A stretch of DNA of 64,000 nucleotides, taken from UBA4582 sp047630175. Its GTDB lineage: Bacteria > Pseudomonadota > Gammaproteobacteria > Pseudomonadales > Azotimanducaceae. Below are positions 57,293 through 64,000 of this stretch, in pieces (the stretch's first letter is position 1; every line of letters starts with the position of its first letter). The notes beneath the pieces are model-generated. The model was given only the letters and a program-made list of their open reading frames with translations. It did no database searches and was not told the origin of the DNA. The stretch covers positions 19,087 to 83,086 of the forward strand of contig JBLHVI010000011.1 of the NCBI GenBank assembly GCA_047630175.1, written 5' to 3'. A program made the position numbers and the translations under genes.

Positions 57293-58492
57293 TCAGGGGC
57301 GTGCGGCTCGTCGGGTTTTAAGATTCAGAGCGTTCTCTGACAGGCCCTTGTCTCTTAATAGGTAATTAAGGCGTTTGGAGCTTATCAATCGATGTGAGTT
57401 GAGTAAATTTAGTGCCGCCATAAGGCGTCCGAAATAGACTGCTCGGGTCAAATCGTTGCAGTGATTCAATGGTTTTTGATGATAAAAATCTTCCATATCA
57501 GCAGCGATCACATCCCCCAGGTCCCATTCTGCAATGAGTTGTCGCAACAGCTTGTCGCGTGATTGCTTAAAAACCAGCGGGAATATTTTCGGCTGAGGTA
57601 CCGAATCTTCATGTTTGGCGTAGATATCAAGGGTCAGCTGAAACAGGGTAATTTCGCTCAGGTATAACAGCAAGCCCATCAGATAGGCGCTATGATCGCT
57701 AGCATCAGGCGCTTTTTGAGGCGTGTCGTGAAGGGTGGGCGATGCGGCTGGCTTTTTTACTCGGGTCGACAGGCTATAAGTTTGTGCTGCCTGCGCAGAG
57801 GCCAATGCAAGGCCCCAGACCACGTCGCTGTAATGTTGATAGCGGTCTGACAGACAGCGAAAAGCAGGCTGCATGATCGCGCTGGTGATGAGCACCTTGA
57901 GGCCATTGACGCCGAGAACCACCAATGCAGATTCGACATTGGCAATGGGCGTAAGATTAGGTCGGTAATAGGGTGAGTTACTCAGGGTCAGGACTGTGCT
58001 TGTTAGCCCGGGATTTTCGAGAATGAGTTTCACTAATGCTGCAGCGCCGCCATTACCATGGCGAATGGCACGCATCAACTGGGGCAGCACAAGTGGCTGT
58101 CTCGGTAATCTCGGATGGTCTTGAGTCAGACCCTGGCATGCTTTATGTATTTCAGCAATGCGTCGCTTATCGACATCTGACAGTAACGCATCGTCGTCCT
58201 CGGGTGCAGGTCCTTCAAATCCCAGTTGATAGACTTGCCTCCAGACGCTGTCTGTGGCTTCATCTTGAAACTGAATGTCTTGGCTATCATGCGGGTTATC
58301 GACAGTGCGTTGATCGCTGCCAGACCGGGCTTTGCCATCACTACGAGGCTTGCGCCGCGGCGTTTGACAAGGCTGCCTTTGTTTGTTTCGCGTGCTTATC
58401 ATAAATACGATAAAAAACAGGGTTATTAGGGCCGCGACCATTATCGGCGCGACCCAAAAAAGCAAGTCTGCAGGCACACTGTCAGTGCTCAC
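57293..58492 (-). CDS. HDOD-domain membrane protein
   Basis: A 399-residue protein. A membrane segment at about residues 9-33 anchors it; a charged linker follows and residues about 120-325 form an HDOD domain (LPRQPLVLPQLMRAI, LILENPGLTSTVLTLSNSPYY). The HDOD domain is related to HD phosphohydrolases but usually lacks catalytic residues and acts as a signalling module. Start is GTG. It is divergent from a GGDEF gene, 158 bp apart, which suggests a shared signalling function. Confidence 0.8.
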   Translation of the reverse strand: MSTDSVPADLLFWVAPIMVAALITLFFIVFMISTRNKQRQPCQTPRRKPRSDGKARSGSDQRTVDNPHDSQDIQFQDEATDSVWRQVYQLGFEGPAPEDDDALLSDVDKRRIAEIHKACQGLTQDHPRLPRQPLVLPQLMRAIRHGNGGAAALVKLILENPGLTSTVLTLSNSPYYRPNLTPIANVESALVVLGVNGLKVLITSAIMQPAFRCLSDRYQHYSDVVWGLALASAQAAQTYSLSTRVKKPAASPTLHDTPQKAPDASDHSAYLMGLLLYLSEITLFQLTLDIYAKHEDSVPQPKIFPLVFKQSRDKLLRQLIAEWDLGDVIAADMEDFYHQKPLNHCNDLTRAVYFGRLMAALNLLNSHRLISSKRLNYLLRDKGLSENALNLKTRRAARP

Positions 58493-58650
58493 ATTGGATT
58501 TCCTGTTATATGAGAGTACTAATAACTATAGACGTAGAATCAGCATTGCGAGTGCTCTCGTTAGCTGCCGGAGAAGTTTGGCGATGCTTGCCTGCTGACA
58601 TTGATGAAAGGAAGCTGGCGGTGATCCCCTCCACTAGGGCAAAATAAGGT

Positions 58651-59661
58651 ATGTCTAACAGCGAAGCGCGCGTATTGGGTCGTCGAAGCGCAGAAGAAAA
58701 ACTCATAGTTGCGGTCAGTACCGCCACAGGGATAGTCCTGCTGCCATTCGCTATTATGCGCTGGGTTTTAGGCGATTTGTGGCTCTCAATCCTTGGCTTT
58801 TGCGGTGTAGCGTTGGTGCTATGGTTGCTGGTCAGTGTTCTGTACTACCGTGAAACGCGCATATCAGGCGCGGTTCTATCACTACTGGTCGTTATGGGCA
58901 TGGTAGGCAATGTCTATATGAGAGGTCCGAGCGAAGCCTTCTTTTTGTTCCCGGTCATGGTGGCTGCCTACTTTATCGTCACACCTAACGTTGCTTTGAG
59001 TATCAGCGTGCTGGCCCTAGTTACCCTTATGCCCGGCATGATGAAGGCGCTAGATTTGTCCAATGTCGCGAATTTCTATCTTTCAATCATTAGTTGCTTG
59101 CTATTCACCTACGCGTTTGCCGTGCATCGCAATGCCCAGCGTGATCAGCTATTGCTTTTTTCGACTAAAGACAGCCTGACGGGCGCAGGCAACCGGCGTT
59201 TGCTAGATGAGCGCCTGGGTGATGTGATTGCGCGTCATAAACGCGTTGAAGCCCCAATGTCTTTGCTGCTCTTGGATATTGACCGCTTCAAACGGGTTAA
59301 CGACAGTGCCGGTCATGCAGTAGGTGACCGACTGCTGGTCCGTGTCACTGAAATCGTGCGGGATCGTATTCGATCAACCGATACGTTGTTTCGGTACGGA
59401 GGCGATGAGTTTATTGTCTATGTCGACGGCTCGGATCTGGAAACGGCGGCTAGCTTGGCTGAAGATATCCGGGCTCTGGTTGAGGCTGACCTGAACACCT
59501 CCGGCTGGCAGTTGTCTATTTCTCTGGGCGTCGCAGAATACTGCCGCGGCGAAGATCAAGCAGCATGGATTGGCCGAGCTGATGAGGCGCTGCTCGAATC
59601 CAAACGTCAGGGGCGAAACCGGGTGGCGTTAAGTCCAGTGTCGCTGCTAGACGCCGTTTAG
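58651..59661 (+). CDS. Membrane diguanylate cyclase
   Basis: A 336-residue protein. The N-terminal 165 residues contain five or six membrane segments (VLLPFAIMRWVLG, LWLLVSVLYY, LLVVMGMVGNVY and following). The C-terminal GGDEF domain has the intact catalytic GGDEF in RYGGDEFIVY, and an inhibitory RxxD site (RSTD) five residues before it. It should make cyclic di-GMP with product inhibition. AAGG lies just upstream of the ATG. Confidence 0.9.
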   Translation: MSNSEARVLGRRSAEEKLIVAVSTATGIVLLPFAIMRWVLGDLWLSILGFCGVALVLWLLVSVLYYRETRISGAVLSLLVVMGMVGNVYMRGPSEAFFLFPVMVAAYFIVTPNVALSISVLALVTLMPGMMKALDLSNVANFYLSIISCLLFTYAFAVHRNAQRDQLLLFSTKDSLTGAGNRRLLDERLGDVIARHKRVEAPMSLLLLDIDRFKRVNDSAGHAVGDRLLVRVTEIVRDRIRSTDTLFRYGGDEFIVYVDGSDLETAASLAEDIRALVEADLNTSGWQLSISLGVAEYCRGEDQAAWIGRADEALLESKRQGRNRVALSPVSLLDAV

Positions 59662-59787
59662 GCTTCTGCTGCGCTGAATTGCAAGATGAACAGGTTAAAA
59701 GGTCGAGGGACCAGTTTGAAATTATAAATGGGCGGTTGATTTTACTGCCCTTTCATACACCAACAACCACTACGGAGATCCAGACGT

Positions 59788-60927
59788 ATGTCTGCTCAAA
59801 TTCCTGTTACAGCATTGCAATTGAGATCGCTTGTCACCGCTGAGGGAGAGTTACAGCTTTCTCTGGCATCTGTGCCAGTAACTGCACCCGGTGAAAATGA
59901 AGTCGTGGTTCGCGTTGAAGCATCGCCCATAAATCCGTCTGACCTAGGTCTGTTGTTCGGTGGCGCTGATATGTTGCAGGCCGTGGCCAGTGGCTCTGCC
60001 GACGAGCCCGTCATTACAGCGAAAATCCCGGAGGCTGTGCGGCCTATGATGGCTGCTAGGGTAGGTGAATCAATGCCTGTTGGTAATGAAGGCGGTGGCG
60101 TTGTTGTGCAGGCAGGCAGCTCGTTTGCTGCCCAGGCATTACTCGGAAAAACCGTCGGTATGCTGGGTGGTGCGATGTATTCTCAATATCGCACGCTACA
60201 TGTTAGTCAGTGTCTAGCCTTGCCAGACGGCACGACATCGGCAGAAGGCGCATCTTGTTTTGTTAACCCACTTACTGCCCTGGGTATGGTTGAAACTATG
60301 CGCCTTGAGGGTCACACGGCGCTGTTGCATACGGCAGCGGCGTCTAACCTTGGACAGATGCTGCAGAAGATCTGTATCAACGAGGGCGTCAAGCTGGTTA
60401 ACGTCGTGCGCAGCCAGGCCCAAGTCGATATTTTGAAGAGTCTTGGTGCTGAGTATATTTGCAATTCGAGTGCTCAGACTTTTACGGACGATCTCGCAAA
60501 TGCCCTGACGGCGACGGGCGCGACCATTGGTTTTGATGCGACCGGCGGCGGTAGTCTCGCGAGTCAGGTGCTTAGCGCCATGGAAGTTGCGGCTAATCGA
60601 TCTGCTAAGGAATACAGCCGCTATGGTTCCAATGTCTTCAAGCAGGTGTATATCTATGGTGGCCTGGAGCGATCGCAGACAACCCTGAGCCGTACTTTTG
60701 GTATGTCTTGGTCGCTCGGCGGCTGGTTACTCATGCCGTTCCTGCAGAAGATCGGCGATGACGGGGCAGCAAAGCTTCGGCAGAAGGTCGCCGCCGAAAT
60801 CAAAACAACGTTTGTCAGCAACTATACGCGAGATGTGTCGCTCAAAGAGACGTTGACTATGGATGCGATCAAGATTTATGGGATGCAAGCCACTGGCGAA
60901 AAATACCTCGTTAATCCGAACAAATAA
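59788..60927 (+). CDS. Zinc-binding dehydrogenase family (MDR) oxidoreductase
   Basis: A 379-residue medium-chain dehydrogenase/reductase. The GroES-like N-terminal domain (PGENEVVVRVEASPINPSDLGLL) is followed by a Rossmann fold (ALLHTAAASNLGQML). No zinc ligand cluster is evident, so it is more likely an NAD(P)H-dependent quinone- or enoyl-type reductase than an alcohol dehydrogenase. GGAG lies 10 nt before the ATG. Substrate unknown. Confidence 0.82.
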   Translation: MSAQIPVTALQLRSLVTAEGELQLSLASVPVTAPGENEVVVRVEASPINPSDLGLLFGGADMLQAVASGSADEPVITAKIPEAVRPMMAARVGESMPVGNEGGGVVVQAGSSFAAQALLGKTVGMLGGAMYSQYRTLHVSQCLALPDGTTSAEGASCFVNPLTALGMVETMRLEGHTALLHTAAASNLGQMLQKICINEGVKLVNVVRSQAQVDILKSLGAEYICNSSAQTFTDDLANALTATGATIGFDATGGGSLASQVLSAMEVAANRSAKEYSRYGSNVFKQVYIYGGLERSQTTLSRTFGMSWSLGGWLLMPFLQKIGDDGAAKLRQKVAAEIKTTFVSNYTRDVSLKETLTMDAIKIYGMQATGEKYLVNPNK

Positions 60928-60944
60928 ATGCCGGTAACATGCCT

Positions 60945-60984
60945 GTAGTCTGGTGTAGTCTGGTGTAGTCTGGGGCAGTCTGAT
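60945..60984. repeat. Short 10-bp tandem repeat, four units
   Basis: GTAGTCTGGT recurs at 60945, 60955, 60965 (last base G) and 60975 (GCAGTCTGAT). It lies just after the dehydrogenase stop. Confidence 0.75.
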
Positions 60985-61102
60985 GTCAAATTAGGCTAAC
61001 GTCGGCAATGCCGGCTGGGGTTATAATACTAGGTACCCGACGTCAGGCGTTTGTAACTTACGTATTTTCAACATACCCAAATCCGTTAGGGATGAAACTT
61101 GA

Positions 61103-62059
61103 TTAGTTGGCCGAAGCTGCCAGTTTATCTGCCGAGTTAAACAAGGGTTCTAATGAGTTCCGATACGCTTGTGGAGGAATAGCTTCTCGTACTAATAGAC
61201 CCGGTGGATACAGCGTGTTGTCATATCGAGGTACGGGGGAAAATCGATCTTCAAACGAGATGCGGTTGACGCCATAGCCGACCAAGACACCGACAACCAT
61301 TAAGGATGTGATGGTGAGCCGCGCCGTCTGCTTTAGTGGCGTGCTGACCAGTAGTAGCAGATAAGCATAGATGGCGGCGATTCCTAGCAAGATCAATAAT
61401 TCGGCTAGCTTGCGGCTGATGCCTGGCAGGTTATATGCGGCGACGCCATTGATGTGCACCAACGCAAATGAAATGAGAAGCGTTACCAAGCTGAGATTGA
61501 AGATAGCCCGCAGGCGTGATTCGCCACGCAATAGTTTTGACAGTAAAGACCAGCCCGCAGCAACCCCGATGGGTCCGGCGATAGCAATCATCATGGCGGT
61601 GAAATAAGTCGCCGGTTTGCTGTCTAGGCCATCGTAGTTGAGGAAAACCTCTAGTCCGGTGTAGGTCAACAGCAACGCGACCAGTGCTAGTGTGGCGCGC
61701 CAGCTATCAAATGCCAGTAAACGGTGTTCAAGGTCCGTGAGTGACAGAGCGGAAGCAACCTGAAAGTGCCTGTCGTATACTTTCAGCGAGGTTTTGCCTA
61801 TTTTGAAAGGCTCTCCCGGCTGTAAATCTGCTTGCTGGATAGCATGACGGTCTTTGAGCGTACCATTGGTGCTGTCAAGATCATGGATAGACCAAGCGTC
61901 ATCGTCTGTTAGGTCGAGTAGGAGGTGATGCGCATCGACAAAAGGATCCTCGATGATCAGGTCATTATCGGGAGCACGACCGACTCTGATGGATCCTTCA
62001 TCGAGTCTCTCGTAGCGCGGCGCTGCATCGGCGGCGGTCTTGATCTCGACAATTACCAT
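61103..62059 (-). CDS. FHA-domain membrane protein
   Basis: A 318-residue protein. Residues about 20-85 form a forkhead-associated domain (IRVGRAPDNDLII, AHHLLLDL, HDLDSTNGT) that binds phosphothreonine peptides. From about residue 125 on, five or six hydrophobic segments anchor it in the inner membrane, and a polar tail follows. It overlaps the protease gene by 7 bp (protease stop TAA within its start region), so the two are co-expressed. The function is unknown, but the pairing suggests regulated proteolysis or envelope sensing. Confidence 0.82.
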   Translation of the reverse strand: MVIVEIKTAADAAPRYERLDEGSIRVGRAPDNDLIIEDPFVDAHHLLLDLTDDDAWSIHDLDSTNGTLKDRHAIQQADLQPGEPFKIGKTSLKVYDRHFQVASALSLTDLEHRLLAFDSWRATLALVALLLTYTGLEVFLNYDGLDSKPATYFTAMMIAIAGPIGVAAGWSLLSKLLRGESRLRAIFNLSLVTLLISFALVHINGVAAYNLPGISRKLAELLILLGIAAIYAYLLLLVSTPLKQTARLTITSLMVVGVLVGYGVNRISFEDRFSPVPRYDNTLYPPGLLVREAIPPQAYRNSLEPLFNSADKLAASAN

Positions 62060-63351
62060 ACGTCGGCTTCCATAAAGCGTGTCGTAAACGCCATTGCCAT
62101 CTCGCGAGTTGTGCCAGCTAAAGTAAAATGGGTGACAAAACCTTGGCGAGCGCGGTCAATGCTTCCCTGCACAAACAAAACATCAAATAATCCAGGAAAT
62201 TTTTTGTAAGCGCGCAAACAAAATATCGCTTTGGTTCGTTCCATAGCAATGTTGTTAGCTTGAACAAAATCTTCTTCACAATCCCAGTTGCCGAGATCCT
62301 TAGCAGTGCCGAAATTACCAGGTCGGTAGGCGGCGAAAATTCTCTGGTAGTATTCGTAAAATTGAATAGTATTAAAATCATCTGACTCTACCCAATAAAA
62401 CTGCTGCTCCATACTGCCTGTCATTAGATTACGGTTAACATAGATATTATGGTCGGTTTGACAGGCGCGGGTCACGTAGAACGGTCGGCGATCAGACTTG
62501 TCGCGAGTATCTTTGGAATTGCCCCAGCAGCGCAGAAAAGGCGTAATTTCGCCTAGTGCGCGAGCACCAGCAAGGGGTTCTGTTGCCCAATCACCATCAA
62601 GCATTTCACCCACCAGACGCTCGGTGTTGTGAGTTAACTGCAGGGTCAGTAGTGATGGTATTTCTGTTACGTTGGCGACCCTAGGTGCTGCAAGTAATTT
62701 CACTAGATTTTCAACCGGCACTAGAAAGCTCATCTGGTTGCCAGCAGTGGAGACGTTGACGCCAATCACTTCCCCATCACCGTTGAACGCCGGCCCACCA
62801 CTCATACCTGGATTAAGTGAGCCAGAGAAATGTACTCGCTGGCTGACGCTGTATGGCGCGAGTCCGTTGTAGGTGCCGTCAATCACGGTGACCCCCAAAT
62901 CGAACGGGAAACCAATGGAGTAGACTGTTTCACCTTTGACCGAGTCTCTGCGAGCTAATCGCAGTGGTGTCACTGCTGACTTTGGAACCAAGGTGGGGTC
63001 GACCTGCAGCAAAGCTAAGTCGTTAACAATATCGACATTGACAATTTTTGCGGCAACGAAAGAGCGATTTGGCAACACAAGTTCAATGCGATATTTGTCG
63101 GGCGCGTCGATGGCGCTGGCGATAACGTGATAGTTAGTTGCTAGTGTTCCATCAGCAGCAACCATAAATCCGGTCCCTGTTGATGACTTGTTGTTTGCTG
63201 CAGTATCGACCACCCTGACTTGAAAAATTGCTGCTTGGTTTTGTGTGAATAATTGATCTGCTTCAACCGCCCAGGCAATACTAGAGCCAGCGAGCCATAA
63301 AAGGCTCGTTAGCCACAACCATGTTTTTGAATTACAGTACCGATGGAACAT
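62053..63351 (-). CDS. Trypsin-like serine protease, periplasmic
   Basis: A 432-residue HtrA/DegP-type protease core. A signal peptide (about 1-28, cleavage near WAVEA) is followed by the catalytic triad H75 (LATNYHVI), D111 (VNDLALLQ) and S184 (NPGMSGGPAF). No PDZ domain is apparent; the C-terminal half (about 230-432) is a unique cysteine-containing domain (for example NWDCEED, FCLRAY, VTRACQ). It overlaps the peroxiredoxin stop by 20 bp and the FHA start by 7 bp, so it is the middle gene of a three-gene operon. Confidence 0.85.
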   Translation of the reverse strand: MFHRYCNSKTWLWLTSLLWLAGSSIAWAVEADQLFTQNQAAIFQVRVVDTAANNKSSTGTGFMVAADGTLATNYHVIASAIDAPDKYRIELVLPNRSFVAAKIVNVDIVNDLALLQVDPTLVPKSAVTPLRLARRDSVKGETVYSIGFPFDLGVTVIDGTYNGLAPYSVSQRVHFSGSLNPGMSGGPAFNGDGEVIGVNVSTAGNQMSFLVPVENLVKLLAAPRVANVTEIPSLLTLQLTHNTERLVGEMLDGDWATEPLAGARALGEITPFLRCWGNSKDTRDKSDRRPFYVTRACQTDHNIYVNRNLMTGSMEQQFYWVESDDFNTIQFYEYYQRIFAAYRPGNFGTAKDLGNWDCEEDFVQANNIAMERTKAIFCLRAYKKFPGLFDVLFVQGSIDRARQGFVTHFTLAGTTREMAMAFTTRFMEADVW

Positions 63352-63856
63352 TTAGCGCCTTAAGATTTTTCACCAGCTCTGAACCGGCGGTGCGTGGGTT
63401 CACGCGCTTGTCGATTTGACGAATAATCCCTTGTGGGTCGATGTAGAAGGTCCAGCGTTGTGCAAAACCACCACGTGACAATACGCCATAAGCGTTGGTC
63501 ATTACTTTGCTGGGATCTGCCAGAATCGGAAAGCTGGCGTCATTCTTTGCCGCAAAGGTAGTGTTGTCTTGTAGGCTATCGACGCTCGCCATAAAGTATG
63601 CCACGTTAAACGCTCGTATTTGCTGGTCACTGTCACGCAGCGCCTTGCATTCGAGAGTTCAGCCACCCGTATGAGCTTTCGGAAAGAATGCAATCACGAC
63701 GTACTGCTGGTTTTGATAGTCTGCTAGCGCGTAGCTTTTGCCATCGCTGCCAGGTAAGTCGAAGGCGGGTGCAACATCGCCTACTTTAAGTTCAGCTGCA
63801 GCGGCTATGCTGCCTAGCAGCAACAAAGCGGTGATGGTGAGTTTTAGTAGCCTCAT
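63332..63856 (-). CDS. Exported peroxiredoxin with in-frame TGA at the catalytic Cys (probable selenoprotein)
   Basis: One reading frame of 174 residues runs from ATG 63856 (GGAG 9 nt upstream) to the stop at 63332, if TGA at 63661-63659 is read as selenocysteine. N-terminal signal peptide (about 1-21), then AhpC/TSA thioredoxin fold: LKVGDVAPAFDLPGSDGK, FFPKAHTGG-Sec66-TLEC70. In relatives this position is the peroxidatic cysteine (GGCT), and Cys70 could resolve it. The remainder continues in frame with the family (SLQD, WTFYIDPQGIIRQIDK). Split into two open frames at the TGA by plain ORF finding. A SECIS-like hairpin follows directly. It overlaps the protease gene downstream by 20 bp. Confidence 0.85.
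63613..63661 (-). promoter_or_regulatory. Candidate bacterial SECIS element
   Basis: Directly 3' of the TGA the RNA can fold: CUCG/CGAG (63655-63652 with 63616-63613), UGC/GCA (63649-63647 with 63623-63621), GG/CC (63644-63643 with 63626-63625), CGCUG/CAGUG with one G-U pair and a bulged A27 (63642-63638 with 63632-63628). The apical loop CGUGA has G at position 2 and starts 22 nt after the UGA, which fits the bacterial SECIS pattern. Confidence 0.65.
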
Positions 63857-64000
63857 AATGACTCGCTCCAAGAATATTTATGTAGTGTGAATTGTTGAAC
63901 ATAGCATACGTTACGGGGTGAAAGTTCGATCACTGGACGGTCGGGCGACTCAACTCAGCTGGGCGTAACGGGTCACGCTTGAGTACGTCGCAAAGCTTAG

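Noticed and set aside
63332..63871. Two separate small genes at 63332-63604 and 63659-63871
   Set aside because: They are one peroxiredoxin interrupted at the catalytic position by an in-frame TGA; neither half makes a full fold.

Overview
The window is chromosomal DNA of a free-living gammaproteobacterium. Gene order is strikingly Pseudomonas-like: engB-cytochrome c4-dsbA, comM next to glnK, lptM-lysA-dapF-DUF484-xerC-HAD, argH/algZ-algR-hemC-hemD-hemX-hemY, trxA-rho, hemB, yheS, rsd(algQ)-dsbB, gshA, pckA, hslR and cysQ. Moderate GC, acyl-CoA and P450 genes and a Sec-type peroxiredoxin would fit a marine lineage such as Cellvibrionales, but that placement is inference. No rRNA, tRNA, CRISPR, prophage or transposase gene was seen, and almost everything is housekeeping.

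Layout. 1-8 kb: engB (cut by the window edge), cytochrome c4, dsbA, an acyl-CoA ligase, ihfB, an atypical IMP dehydrogenase, a cytochrome c5 and comM. 8-15 kb: glnK (without amtB), thrC, then the leftward lptM-lysA-dapF-DUF484-xerC-HAD operon; lptM is only 55 codons. 15-24 kb: cyaY, argH, the algZ/algR two-component pair and hemCDXY. 23.7-30 kb: trxA-rho-flavin reductase, hemB and yheS, all leftward. 30-39 kb: small envelope and lipoprotein genes, rsd, dsbB, a FliL-like protein, acpH-gshA, pckA, hslR and cysQ. 39-48 kb: a DUF35/thiolase pair, rpoD, a 66-residue basic protein, isocitrate lyase, cbpA-cbpM and a DEAD-box helicase. 49-57 kb: a marR-emrA-emrB efflux operon, a TPR/ATP-grasp protein, a cytochrome P450 and a stand-alone EF-G. 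57-64 kb: HDOD and GGDEF signalling proteins, a zinc-type dehydrogenase, then a leftward operon of peroxiredoxin, trypsin-like protease and FHA membrane protein.

Main discoveries. (1) The peroxiredoxin reads through an in-frame TGA exactly at the peroxidatic cysteine (Gly-Gly-TGA-Thr), and a hairpin with bacterial SECIS geometry follows directly. It is very probably an exported selenoprotein, translationally coupled to an envelope protease and an FHA protein. (2) The cytochrome P450 reading frame has no ATG, GTG or TTG in front of its conserved N-terminus, but a perfect AAGGAG lies 8 nt upstream of an ATC codon. (3) cbpM, partner of cbpA, is split by an in-frame TAA with its predicted C-terminal helix still open beyond it. 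(4) The rho leader contains a C-rich, G-poor stretch suited to autogenous Rho control.

Functionally, several genes feed linked processes: haem synthesis (hemB, hemC, hemD, hemX, hemY) with c-type cytochromes and a P450; disulfide and thiol redox (dsbA, dsbB, trxA, gshA, peroxiredoxin); glyoxylate shunt and gluconeogenesis (aceA, pckA) with acyl-CoA metabolism, which suggests growth on fatty acids or acetate.
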